From Luteolibacter luteus (GTDB lineage Bacteria; Verrucomicrobiota; Verrucomicrobiia; Verrucomicrobiales; Akkermansiaceae): 64,000 bases of DNA. Position 1 is the stretch's first letter. Each line of letters opens with the position of its first letter. Positions 31,751-41,434 of this stretch are shown here, one piece after another. Under the pieces are notes generated by a model. That model was not told where the DNA came from, did no database searches, and worked only from the letters and a program-made list of their open reading frames with translations. Location of the stretch: NCBI RefSeq assembly GCF_012913485.1, contig NZ_CP051774.1:5270001-5334000 (forward strand). The letters run 5' to 3'. A program made the translations under genes and the position numbers.

Positions 31751-34642
31751 TTATTTCCGGGATAATTCGGGGGCCTCGGCACCGTGAAGGGGGCAGACGT
31801 GATTCAAGGATGCTCCTTGGAGCGAGCCTCCGCCCAGCCATGGGGGAAGAGCCTTCTGGGTCCCGTTCCGTTGGTCCACCAGCTTGAGGCGAGGACCGTT
31901 TTCCCGGACGAGACTCAGGGTCGCCCCCCCGGCAAGGGGGTATTCCCAAGTCTCCGGCAGTTTGCCGGACTTCTGGCGATAAGCCTCCAGGCGAAGGGCG
32001 GACAGCGCGGTGAGCCGGCGCCAGGTTGCGAGCCGGTGGCCTTCGCAGAAGGCGGCGATGTAATCGGCCTCACCAAGCGCGAGCGAAGGATGCTCTGTCA
32101 TCTCCGCGGGGATCTCGCCCACCTTGCGGGACTTCTTCCAGTGCCGCGCGAGCGCCACCGTAGCGGGCGTCGCGTGGGACTCGAAAAGCCCGCCATGAAG
32201 TGCCGACCGGATTTGACGGTAGCTTTCTTTCCAGAGCCACTCCGGGGAATTGGCCGACGCAGGGCTCGGGACCTCTTCTCTGGTATCGCCCAAGCCGAGG
32301 GAGCGTTCCATATGCTGGCTCGCCCAACCTTCCACCAACAGGAGGTTCTCCACTTCCGGCAGCGGGGCTTTGTTGAGTTGGTTGATGCGGCTTTCGATCC
32401 GGCTCAGGGTGGCGGCATCCAGTTTGCCGCTGGCGGCGAGGGTTTCGACCGAGGCGAGTGCCCGCATCTCGGCATCGCGGAAAAGCTCGCGCTGGTCCTG
32501 ATTGCGGGGCGGCTCAAGCGAACTCACGGCGTGGAGCATGACTTCCGCGCGGCGCGCCGCTTCGGTCAGGCGCCCTTCACGGGTTGCCGCTTCCATCCTT
32601 CCGCAGAGGACCTCCATCCATATGGAAAGGTGGCTATCTTCGATGAGATATTCCTGGTTCACCTGACCCGCATCGGCCCAATTGATCTTGTCGAGCGAGG
32701 CCGCAAGGGCATTCGCCTTGCCGCTCAACTCCTGGCGTTTCGCGGCGGGAAGGACCAGGCCATTGTCGTCTTCAGGCATGAGGTCCGCGGTAGTGGCCGC
32801 CAGGTTTTCGAAAGGTTCGATGCGGTCTTCAGACAGCGTCGAGGTCCGGTGAGGATAGCTTTCGGAGAACTCTCTGCTGGCTTCGGCATATTTTGACATG
32901 CCGTGGATCCCGGACATGAAAACCAGTGTGGCGAGCCCTACCACCAGCGCGAGCGGAAGAAGGCTGGTCACTGCATAGAAGCCGCCACCGAAGAAGCGGG
33001 TGATCATCTTCGGCTTCTTGCGGAGAACCTCGCCTAACAGCACATCGATCTGGCGGAACCAATCGTGGCTGCGAAGGAAGGCATCATTCTTCTCCTGACG
33101 GACGCCGGTGAAAATCTTCCGTAGGGCCTCGGTCTCATCTTCCACACCACCTGCCCAGCCGAGCTTGCGACCTCCGCGGACCACTTTGATCATCTTGAAG
33201 TCCCAAGCCAGACCGCCGAACATGCCCAGAGCGATGTAGCGCAACACCCGCGATTTTACCGTGAAGGAGGCAATCAAGGTCGCCAACGCAGAGACCCCCG
33301 TGAAAAAGGGCCGGAAAATCGGAAGATCGCGGAACAAGAGGAGGTCCACCACGCGCCCGCCATCGAGGGGGAGGAAGGGCAGGAGATAAAAGGAATTCAT
33401 CACCACCGCCAGCGCCGCGATGTTGAGGATCGCTGCGGGCATGATCGGGAAGAAAAACCCGGCCACAAGACAGAGAAGCCCGAGGAACAAGCCTGGCACC
33501 GGGCCGGCGAGGATCACGACCAGATGCTGCCACGCCGGTGCCTGAAGCTTGCGCCCCAAGTCGGTGGGACCGAAGAAGGGCACGAAATACCGGCCCATCC
33601 CGGTGAATCCGAAAGCCTTCATCATGATCCAATGGCCGAACTCGTGCACGGCCAGGATCGTGAGCACCTTGAGGATGGTGAGAGGGATCGAGTCCCTTCC
33701 CAAAGCTGCCACCACCACGATCACGGTGGCGATCAGGATCCCCAGCTTCTTGGCCCGGTAGGTGTTGTTGGAGGCGGACTTTGTTAGATCGCGGAAGCGC
33801 CGGATGTCGCGCTCCACAAGCTCTTCCACGCTGGGACCCGTGGCCCCGCTCAGTGCCATGTCATCGTCGTCGTTCTTGCCCTTTCCCTTGACCACGGTGG
33901 CAATGTCGCGGCGGCGGCCGGAAACTCCGCCGTTGAAGAGCAAGAGGAATTCTCGGATCGCGAGTTTCGGCAGGCGTGCGGTCGATGCCTGAAGTGCCGG
34001 CGACGTTTCTCCATTCGGCAGGTAGTCTCCCGATGCCGCCATGGCATCGAGCACAGCTTGCTCTTCATCGGCTAACCGGATGGAGAGCTGTTGGGGAGCC
34101 GGCAGTATGGGGGTGGCGGTGCCTTGGGCCGCCTCTACGGACGCCTGATGCGTCTGGACCTGGGCTTCGATCGTCGGGAAGTTGCGATAGCTCAATTGCC
34201 AGTGCTGCGGCAGCTGAGGAGCATAGGGTCGGTCCGCGGTAGCGATTACCCGGCCATCGCTCAGAAAGCTCATAAGGGTTAGCTTGAACCGCGGCGAACT
34301 GCCGTCTGCCGATGCTTTTCCTTCGAGAATCGCCAAGGCCTTTGTCACCGGATTTGCCATCCGCCATGAGATCTCTTCCAAGCCCTCGTCCTCGGTGCAT
34401 TCCTGCAGAGGAAAGCCAAGGAAACCCAGTCGGCCGATCCATGGCTGCGAGAAGCGGAGCAGTTCTTCCGAAATTTTCGCCGGAGGAATGGGACGGCGGG
34501 CGGTCATCCGCCACCGTTTCCCCCGTAGCTTCACCATCGTGAAGACAAGGACCAAGGCAGGACATAGGACGACGACTCCCAAGTAGGCGGCAAACCACCA
34601 GGATGGGAGCAGGAGGTTGAAGGGCGACATGCCAAAGGGCAT
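31751..34642 (-). CDS. Giant M50-type (site-2 protease-like) membrane metalloprotease, paralog 2
   Basis: A 963-residue paralog of the downstream gene, with the same layout: N-terminal span (about 15-37), soluble domain with VGRLGFLGF-like motifs, HEFGH at 333-337, LPLDGG with Asp427, the shared core signatures RKLQAPAWQHL, LLFRDLPIFRPFF and RVLRYIALGMFGG, then a long helical C-terminal region ending in CPLHGAE, as the paralog ends in CPLFGAP. A lysine/aspartate-rich insert (about 252-262) precedes the core. Both zinc motifs are intact, so both proteins could be active. The 389-base gap between them suggests separate promoters. Confidence 0.78.
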   Translation of the reverse strand: MPFGMSPFNLLLPSWWFAAYLGVVVLCPALVLVFTMVKLRGKRWRMTARRPIPPAKISEELLRFSQPWIGRLGFLGFPLQECTEDEGLEEISWRMANPVTKALAILEGKASADGSSPRFKLTLMSFLSDGRVIATADRPYAPQLPQHWQLSYRNFPTIEAQVQTHQASVEAAQGTATPILPAPQQLSIRLADEEQAVLDAMAASGDYLPNGETSPALQASTARLPKLAIREFLLLFNGGVSGRRRDIATVVKGKGKNDDDDMALSGATGPSVEELVERDIRRFRDLTKSASNNTYRAKKLGILIATVIVVVAALGRDSIPLTILKVLTILAVHEFGHWIMMKAFGFTGMGRYFVPFFGPTDLGRKLQAPAWQHLVVILAGPVPGLFLGLLCLVAGFFFPIMPAAILNIAALAVVMNSFYLLPFLPLDGGRVVDLLLFRDLPIFRPFFTGVSALATLIASFTVKSRVLRYIALGMFGGLAWDFKMIKVVRGGRKLGWAGGVEDETEALRKIFTGVRQEKNDAFLRSHDWFRQIDVLLGEVLRKKPKMITRFFGGGFYAVTSLLPLALVVGLATLVFMSGIHGMSKYAEASREFSESYPHRTSTLSEDRIEPFENLAATTADLMPEDDNGLVLPAAKRQELSGKANALAASLDKINWADAGQVNQEYLIEDSHLSIWMEVLCGRMEAATREGRLTEAARRAEVMLHAVSSLEPPRNQDQRELFRDAEMRALASVETLAASGKLDAATLSRIESRINQLNKAPLPEVENLLLVEGWASQHMERSLGLGDTREEVPSPASANSPEWLWKESYRQIRSALHGGLFESHATPATVALARHWKKSRKVGEIPAEMTEHPSLALGEADYIAAFCEGHRLATWRRLTALSALRLEAYRQKSGKLPETWEYPLAGGATLSLVRENGPRLKLVDQRNGTQKALPPWLGGGSLQGASLNHVCPLHGAEAPELSRK

Positions 34643-34923
34643 ATCCCTGATTATTAAAAATTATTTCTCCCTACAATAAATAATAAGGAATATTTAAAGA
34701 TTTTGACCTTTAAAAGGTCTGATGTAGAGCTGTTTACAAAGGTTTTTTGGAGGATCCGTGCTGGAAGGCGAGCGAAGGACTCAGGGGGGCTAAGATCGAT
34801 CCGTCCTATCAGCGCGCCTGCTATCTGGAAGGGGATGAGCAAGGGCGAGACGGGACCTTCATCACTAATTCTTCATCTTCCGAGCCTTGACGAAGAGAAT
34901 CAAACAATTGCTCGTCTCAGAGC
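34643..34923. other. AT-rich upstream region with an inverted repeat
   Basis: The first 110 bases are strikingly AT-rich for this genome. An inverted repeat GACCTT-TAA-AAGGTC lies at 34705-34719, about 65 bases upstream of the M50 paralog 2 start, a fitting place for an operator. The region also precedes the divergent Calx-beta protein gene. No gene is visible in it. Confidence 0.4.
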
Positions 34924-37900
34924 ATGACTTGTCTCACCTCCCGCTCTGCCTCCCCTCTGAGCTTGTGTCTGATAGGCCTCGCCAGTGCTCTTTTCTCCGC
35001 CTTGGGGATGGCGCAAGTCCTCCCGGCACCGCAGCCGAGAGCCCGGGTCTACGACATTGCCTTGAAAAATCATGAGGCGGTCCTTGAGACGGAGTCGATG
35101 ATCGCGGTGGCGACCTCGGTCTATGTCGATCACCAAGTCGTTACCCCGGGCCACCGTTGGGAAACGGTCCGCTTCTCCGATCCGGACGGCAGCAATGCCA
35201 GCGAGCGGAACGTGCTCAGCACTTGGGACGCCCGGGAAGGAAGCGTTGCCCAAGGCTCGGACGCCTTCCTGAAGTCCAGCACGGGCTACCGGGTGGTCAA
35301 CCGTGACCCCTCTGTCGAGGTGCGTAACTTGGGAGGATTCGATGTCTGGGAGCTCGGGGCGATCACAGACGACTACATTATTGTCCATACCTCGGCGGCG
35401 CAGGATGGCGACGAAATCGAGTTCCGCGACCGGAATACCTTCCAAGCCTTGGGTCGGGTCGTCTGCAAGGTGCGGCCCGTCAAGATGGTGGCACTGGAGA
35501 ACGAGATCCTCTTCGCCTCCCAGGATGGGAAGGGATACCACCACTTCCACCGCATGCCTTACCCGGATTTTAGCAAGGGCAGCCTTGTGAAGGTCAAGAT
35601 CACGAATGTGCCGGGCACCTTCGGCGGAATCTCCCATTTCGGTCCGAATTTCGCAGTGGCGAGCGATTTGAAGGGGCAGATCCAGATCGTCCGCTGGGCT
35701 GATCCCGCGAAGGCGGGGAAGGCGGGAATTTACCCCGTGCCCGAATATATTACCCAGTGGACTGAAACCGATGGCAAGTTGCTGAAGTACGGGTCGCTTC
35801 CGTTCTCACTGTCCGAGGTCAAATTCGGCAACAAGAGCATCTCGTTCGAGTCGATCGGGGTGCCGCCGATTGTCAGTCAAGCTTGGCTCATTCCTACCAA
35901 CGGTGCCGGGCTATTCTTCAAGGGGCCGCGGTCCGGCAATACCAATTTGGATGGGGTGAAGTGGTTTTACCGCTTGGATCCAACGGCGGGGCACCAACTC
36001 TCCGTGCCTCCGGTGACTACAAGTGGGGAAGCAAGCCTCCGCTTCGTGGTCAAGCTGGACCGGCCTGCCACTTCTCCGGTTTCGTTCGACTATGAAGCAG
36101 TGGGGGTGACAGCCAGCTTGGGAGATGACTTCACCGCTACCTCCGGAAGTCAGGTTCTCACGGTGGGGCAATCGGAAGTCTTCATTGATGTGCCTTTGGT
36201 CACCGATTCGATTGTCGAGCGTCCGGAGACCCTTGAACTTCGGATCACCGGCTTGAGCGGTGCCTTCTGCGATGAGCCGGTGGCGACCGGGCGGATCATC
36301 GGATCCGGCAAGCGGGTGATTCAGGAAGTGGCTGATGACGGCGGTGCGATTAGCTCGACGCTGGCGGATGGATGGCAACTGGCGGATGCGAAGCGGGTGC
36401 TTGAATTCGCCGGCGGCAGTGCCACCGCGAGTAAGTACGGCTTTGAAAGCTTCATCCCGATCCCTGGAAACGGTGGCGCTTACTACTATGCTCATGGTAG
36501 CGTGAACGAGCGGGTCCAGATCTGCCAATTCGACGCGACGACGGGTGAGCTGCTGGAGGTCTTTGCGGATGTTCCGCGAAAGCGGGACGGTGATACTTTC
36601 ATCGTTGCCAAGGGCGCGGGATATTCACGTTACGGATTCTTCGACGGATTACCCGTGATCAACCTCGAAAACGTCTCGGTTCGTGAAGGATCGGGGGTCC
36701 AAACCTTCGCCTTGGATCACGAACGCTACACCGGGCAGCATAGCTTTGTGACCACTTGGAGCGATCCCTCGGCAGTGTCGGGAACGGTAAATATCCCGGC
36801 CAGATCCACGGGTCCCTTCCGTTTGGAGATCGGGGTGGATGACGACACCCTCCAGAGATATCAGCAGCCGGTGGGGGTCACCATGATTGTCACCAACCAG
36901 ACGACGGGGACGACAGGGACGATGATCTCCTACGTGAATGTTGTCGAAGATGACGTGTTGGACGCGACCGCCTCTGTCCCGACAACGACAGTCGAAGCCG
37001 GAGCGTTGGCCGCCCATGGTAACCGACTTTGGCTTGGCCAGAACAACAGGCCGCTCTTGGAGAACTTCAAGTTCGAGAGCGGAGTCTTGAAGCCAGCCCC
37101 CAAGATCACACTGCCGAAGAATGCCAAGCTGCAGTGGTACGATTTTAACAACAACGGCAGCGGCCAAGGGATCGCCTTCGACGGGCAGCGCGTCGTGAGT
37201 GGCTCAGGTGTCCTCAGTCAAGGGATGGCCGTACTTAGCGGGGCGGCTTCGGCCAGACCCAAGGCGAAGATTTTCACTACAAATCTGACCCATACCAGCC
37301 ATCTGCTGGTGCCGGGCTACATCGTGATGAGTCGCACGGAATTCCATCCCGGCTCGCAATCGCCAATTTATTTCTACGACGCGAAGAACAAGCTGGCGCG
37401 AACCTTGACGACCGGCGGCGGGGATGCTTCTGCCTTCGGCTATTCCATGGCGGTCGCGGGAGATATCCTCTGGATCGCAGCGCCGCGCCTGAATGGTGCG
37501 GGCGGACGCGTGGAAGGCTATTCGTTGAGTAACAACTTTTCGTTGGTACGCACGCTGGTCAGCCCGGAACCGGTTAGTAACGGGATTTTCGGTTTTTCGA
37601 TTTCAAGCTCCGGCCCATACCTCGTTATCGGTGAGCCGTCGACGACCGCTCCGGGCGCGGCGTGGGTGTATTCCGCGGACGGAACCGCCTTGCTTAAGCG
37701 GCTCGGTTCCGGAGCGAGCTCGGGGCCGGATGCCTTCGGCTCCCAAGTGACGACACGCGGCGGACGTATTCTCACCGGTATCTGCCCGCTGACCGATTTC
37801 TATGCCTTCGCCGATGGACCCGTAGTCTTCCCTCCGATTTTCGAGGGACATCGGCCAGTCCTTCTTTGGACGGATATCAACGCCACGCCGAAGCGAATCC

Positions 37901-38373
37901 TGCCGACCACATTTGCGAATTTCGGCCACTCCAGCGGGAAGCGGATTGCGTTGCTAGATGATTGTGCGGTCTTCACCTCGCAGACGGAGACGACCGGTAG
38001 TCTTGAGGTTTACTCTTTCTCGGCTGCTGCTTCCGCGACGTCCTCGACATCGCTCACGTCGATGACTGCCTCCCCAACTCCGGCATGGCCTGCCGAAGGT
38101 GCTCTCGAGCCAAGCTGGTCCTTCGTCACAACCGAGGAAGGAGCTACCGAAGTTAGGGTGGAGCTGGGCACCGCGCCGGCGGAGGCTGACAAGGTGATCG
38201 TCGAGTGGTCGGGAGATCTGAAAGAATGGACGAAGGTTGCCGATTGGAAGGGCTCGGTCATTTCGGCGCGAAATGTTTCGTCGGCTGCCTCCGAGGGGAG
38301 TGTGCTGAAGTTGACTCTCTCCACCGAAGATCCGGCGACAGGCTTCTTCCGCTTGCGGACGATAGAGGACTGA
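34924..38373 (+). CDS. Large secreted protein with a Calx-beta domain
   Basis: A 1149-residue exported protein with a signal peptide (about 1-30, ending GMAQ). The N-terminal third looks like a beta-propeller or beta-rich domain of unknown type. A Calx-beta-type calcium-binding domain lies at about 365-455, with the typical words GDDFTATSGSQVLTVGQ and ERPETLELRIT. The second half has propeller-like repeats (for example SMAVAGDILWIAAPRLNG and ISSSGPYLVIGEPS), resembling FG-GAP/integrin-like repeats, and a C-terminal strand-rich domain. It is probably a cell-surface or extracellular adhesive protein. No sorting tail of the PEP-CTERM type is visible. Confidence 0.72.
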   Translation: MTCLTSRSASPLSLCLIGLASALFSALGMAQVLPAPQPRARVYDIALKNHEAVLETESMIAVATSVYVDHQVVTPGHRWETVRFSDPDGSNASERNVLSTWDAREGSVAQGSDAFLKSSTGYRVVNRDPSVEVRNLGGFDVWELGAITDDYIIVHTSAAQDGDEIEFRDRNTFQALGRVVCKVRPVKMVALENEILFASQDGKGYHHFHRMPYPDFSKGSLVKVKITNVPGTFGGISHFGPNFAVASDLKGQIQIVRWADPAKAGKAGIYPVPEYITQWTETDGKLLKYGSLPFSLSEVKFGNKSISFESIGVPPIVSQAWLIPTNGAGLFFKGPRSGNTNLDGVKWFYRLDPTAGHQLSVPPVTTSGEASLRFVVKLDRPATSPVSFDYEAVGVTASLGDDFTATSGSQVLTVGQSEVFIDVPLVTDSIVERPETLELRITGLSGAFCDEPVATGRIIGSGKRVIQEVADDGGAISSTLADGWQLADAKRVLEFAGGSATASKYGFESFIPIPGNGGAYYYAHGSVNERVQICQFDATTGELLEVFADVPRKRDGDTFIVAKGAGYSRYGFFDGLPVINLENVSVREGSGVQTFALDHERYTGQHSFVTTWSDPSAVSGTVNIPARSTGPFRLEIGVDDDTLQRYQQPVGVTMIVTNQTTGTTGTMISYVNVVEDDVLDATASVPTTTVEAGALAAHGNRLWLGQNNRPLLENFKFESGVLKPAPKITLPKNAKLQWYDFNNNGSGQGIAFDGQRVVSGSGVLSQGMAVLSGAASARPKAKIFTTNLTHTSHLLVPGYIVMSRTEFHPGSQSPIYFYDAKNKLARTLTTGGGDASAFGYSMAVAGDILWIAAPRLNGAGGRVEGYSLSNNFSLVRTLVSPEPVSNGIFGFSISSSGPYLVIGEPSTTAPGAAWVYSADGTALLKRLGSGASSGPDAFGSQVTTRGGRILTGICPLTDFYAFADGPVVFPPIFEGHRPVLLWTDINATPKRILPTTFANFGHSSGKRIALLDDCAVFTSQTETTGSLEVYSFSAAASATSSTSLTSMTASPTPAWPAEGALEPSWSFVTTEEGATEVRVELGTAPAEADKVIVEWSGDLKEWTKVADWKGSVISARNVSSAASEGSVLKLTLSTEDPATGFFRLRTIED

Positions 38374-38386
38374 CTTCCTGCTTAGG

Positions 38387-38408
38387 TAGCCCCGCCTGCG
38401 CGGGGCTA
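38387..38408. terminator. Stem-loop between convergent genes
   Basis: A perfect 9-base-pair stem, TAGCCCCGC and GCGGGGCTA, with a CTGC loop. It lies 14 bases after the Calx-beta gene stop and 26 bases before the end of the ligase fusion gene. No T run on either strand, so it may serve as a weak bidirectional terminator. Confidence 0.55.
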
Positions 38409-38433
38409 TCGGGCCATCCCCTTAAGGTTCATT

Positions 38434-41223
38434 TCATCCGTCCACCAAGGACCGCGCGTATTGAAGGGTATCGATTTCATCGACCCCCTTGTCCCGGCGG
38501 ATCGCGTGGATCCGGGGAAAACGCATCGCGAGGCCGGAATCGTGCCGCTTGGACGGTTGGATGGAATCGAAGGCAATCTCCAGCACGATATTGGGCTCCA
38601 CGAGGTGCTTCCGTCGGTCGGTGCTTAGCGTATGCTTCCGGAAATGTTCCGTGAGTTCCTCGATCTCCGCATCGGTCAGGCCGGAGTAGGCCTTGCCGAT
38701 GATTCGGAGTTGGCCGCTCAAGCTGTCCCGGACCGCGAAGGTGTAATCGGACAGAACCTCGGCGCGCTTGCCGTGACCTTGTTCGGCGGCGACCACCACG
38801 CAATCCAGGGTGCTGGAGGTTTTTAGCTTCAGCCATCCCTTCCCGCGGCGGCCTGGGGAATAAGGGCTGCCGGGATCCTTGGCGATCAGCCCTTCATAAC
38901 CCTCGGCCCGGGCTTGCTTGAAGGCCAGATTGACCTCTTCGGCATCCTTGGCGCGGGAAACGGCGATCTGTTGGAAAACCGCTGAAACAAGCGCTGCCCC
39001 GCTCATCCGATCCCGGCGTTCGGCCAGCGGATGGGTGAGAAGGTCGTCGCCATTGTGCCATAGCAGATCGAAGGCAATGAAGCGGACAGGCGGCAAGGCC
39101 GGGGAATCGAGAGCAACCGTTGCGTTGGAAGGGAAGAGATCACCCTGCTGGGTGGAAATTCTGCCCAAGCGGGTCTGCAGATCATGGAAAGTCAGGCGGC
39201 GGCCTTCCGCATGGGCGATGATTTCACCATCGAGGATGAAGTCACCCGGTAGCGATAGCGCCGCTTCGATGAGCTCGGGAAACTCGGCATCCAGCGGTCG
39301 AAGGTCGCGCGAAAAGATCCCGGCACGCTCGCCCTGCTTGTGGATCTGGGCGCGGATGCCGTCGTATTTCGGTTCCAGCCAGATTCCCTCCGCATGGCGT
39401 TCCGACATGGCTGCGCTGAGGGAGGCTGCATCCGGCATCGGGGAAGCGAGCATTACCTTCAACGGGACAAAGGGCCGGAGCGACGCCTCCTGAAGGGTCT
39501 TTCGTTTTGCCAATCGCGCGGTTTCTCCGAGATCGCCGGTCAGCATGTGGGCGTGGCGGACCGCCGCGGGATCGGCTCCAAAAGCCTCTGCCACCGCATC
39601 TTCCACCAGACCCTCTTTCAGTCCGATCCGCAGGTCACCGGTGAGAAGCTTCACCAAGGTTTCCCCCTCGGCAGGATGCAGGGTCCTCAGTCGCGAGGAA
39701 AGCAGGTCGATGCGCGCCAAAGAGCCCGGAGCCTTTGCCAATTCATGGAAAAACGTCGCCAGTCCGGCTAGATCCAGCGGCTCCGGCTTTAGCAGAAGTT
39801 CCTGCAGCAGGAGCCGCGTGGTCCGGGCCGCATCATTCTGGGAGAGCGAAATTTCCCGGTAGCGCTCCTCACGGGCACCGGGAATCTTCAGCAGCGCCCG
39901 ACGCAGCGTGGCTCCGCCGGTATGCGCGGCCCGACGGTCCGAGGCACGCGGCAAGGCCCGGCCGGTCAGCCACATCGCGGCGAGGGCCAGGTCCTCCTCG
40001 CTTTCCAAGCCACGCAGGTAAGCGGCGAGATGCTTGATCTTCTCCAAGCGGCTGCTGGTTTCGCCTGTGAGGCGGCAGAGGCTCGTGAAGTCCGCCAGTG
40101 CGCAGATCGGCCGGACGTGACGGGCGCTTGCGGTAGTTTGAATCCCGCTGCCGCCGGTCAGGGGGCCTCGCGCCGAAGGCTGGGCCAGAGCCAGTTCCAT
40201 CTGGTCATTGCCCGCCGCCGACCAGGCATCGTGCCCGCGCAGCCGCATCTCCGCGGCGAATTCCCGTGCGTAGCCATGAACCGTCAGGATCTTCTTTGGC
40301 CGCACCCGCTGGACGCACTCGACCAGACCGGGATAGTCCGCGTGATCGGAAAGGGGAATGGCCTCATCCACCCGATAGCGGAAAGTCGCACCGGGCACCA
40401 TGGCCCAACCGCTGAGCATTGCCACACGCCGGTTTCCGATCGCCCGCAACAGCTTGGAGCGTACCGCATTGGGCGGTGCCACCACCGCATGGCCGGACGG
40501 CACCGGTCCATCCAGCAACTTCGGCTCTGGCAGGCACCGTAGGCCGGCCTCACGGCAGGCGCGCGTCATGTCCGCCACGTTCGGATGCAGCACCGCGGGA
40601 ATCCCGTGTTCATGGAGCAGCGCCAGCGCTTCCTGGGCCTTGCCCAGAGAATAGCCGAGAAGCACCGGCACCTCGCCGTCCGCCAGGGTATCGTGGACGA
40701 AACGCAGCACCGCCATCTCCACCTCCATCTGGGACGGAAAAACAAACTGCGGCAGGGCAAACGTCGTCTCCAGGATCAGGAGATCCGCCTGTTGGAACAC
40801 CACCGGTTCCGCCGTCCGGCCCTTCCGCACCTTGAAGTCGCCCGTATAGAGCAGGGTGGCCCCATCCGCGATCCGGGTCACATGCAGCATCGCGGAGCCG
40901 GCGATGTGGCCCGCGGGCAGCAGACGCAGACGATAGCCATTCCGCTCGACCGCCGCATGGAAGTTCACCCCCAGCAGGCGGTTCTCCGCCACTCCGTAGC
41001 GAGACCGCACCAAACTGGCGGTCACCTGCGAACAAAGTGCCATTTCATGCCGCGCGAAGTGATCGGCGTGGGCATGCGAAACGAAGGCCCACGGCTGCGC
41101 GTCCCATGGGTCTAACCATAGGTCGGGCTCGGGGAGGTACAGGCCGCGTTGGAACCGGACTTCGATCACGCTTGGGGCGGCAGGGTGAGCCGGTTCGCCG
41201 GAAGGGCCAAGCCCGAAGCGCAC
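38434..41223 (-). CDS. Fusion of metallo-beta-lactamase exonuclease and ATP-dependent DNA ligase
   Basis: A 929-residue DNA repair protein joining two enzymes that are usually separate genes. Residues about 20-345 are the ligase-associated exonuclease: metallo-beta-lactamase motif SHAHADH (49-55), TGDFKV, and beta-CASP features such as SDHADY. Residues about 370-929 are an ATP-dependent DNA ligase with an N-terminal helical domain and the nucleotidyltransferase core: the AMP-accepting Lys619 in EPKYDGIR, then FIAFDLLW, EGLIAKDP and GWLKLK, and an OB-fold end. Partners PdeM and Lhr helicase are encoded 3 kb away, which identifies the bacterial Lhr repair set. The start is GTG 41223; GTG 41169 is also possible. 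Confidence 0.9.
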   Translation of the reverse strand: MRFGLGPSGEPAHPAAPSVIEVRFQRGLYLPEPDLWLDPWDAQPWAFVSHAHADHFARHEMALCSQVTASLVRSRYGVAENRLLGVNFHAAVERNGYRLRLLPAGHIAGSAMLHVTRIADGATLLYTGDFKVRKGRTAEPVVFQQADLLILETTFALPQFVFPSQMEVEMAVLRFVHDTLADGEVPVLLGYSLGKAQEALALLHEHGIPAVLHPNVADMTRACREAGLRCLPEPKLLDGPVPSGHAVVAPPNAVRSKLLRAIGNRRVAMLSGWAMVPGATFRYRVDEAIPLSDHADYPGLVECVQRVRPKKILTVHGYAREFAAEMRLRGHDAWSAAGNDQMELALAQPSARGPLTGGSGIQTTASARHVRPICALADFTSLCRLTGETSSRLEKIKHLAAYLRGLESEEDLALAAMWLTGRALPRASDRRAAHTGGATLRRALLKIPGAREERYREISLSQNDAARTTRLLLQELLLKPEPLDLAGLATFFHELAKAPGSLARIDLLSSRLRTLHPAEGETLVKLLTGDLRIGLKEGLVEDAVAEAFGADPAAVRHAHMLTGDLGETARLAKRKTLQEASLRPFVPLKVMLASPMPDAASLSAAMSERHAEGIWLEPKYDGIRAQIHKQGERAGIFSRDLRPLDAEFPELIEAALSLPGDFILDGEIIAHAEGRRLTFHDLQTRLGRISTQQGDLFPSNATVALDSPALPPVRFIAFDLLWHNGDDLLTHPLAERRDRMSGAALVSAVFQQIAVSRAKDAEEVNLAFKQARAEGYEGLIAKDPGSPYSPGRRGKGWLKLKTSSTLDCVVVAAEQGHGKRAEVLSDYTFAVRDSLSGQLRIIGKAYSGLTDAEIEELTEHFRKHTLSTDRRKHLVEPNIVLEIAFDSIQPSKRHDSGLAMRFPRIHAIRRDKGVDEIDTLQYARSLVDG

Positions 41224-41434
41224 CGAACACGTAAGAGGAATTCTGCGCGGATGTTAGAGGGGGAGCCGTGAGGCACGGGGCCTCTCGCCCGAAGGGTTTT
41301 CATCATGGCAAACATCCCGCCAAGGTGGCACGGGATGCCCGCTTGTCCCGGCATTTTCTTGCTTCGCCGGGTCAGATCGTGCGGGACTCCCAGCTACTCA
41401 AGCCCTCACGCGGCACCGAGCCGTCCGGGGGAGA

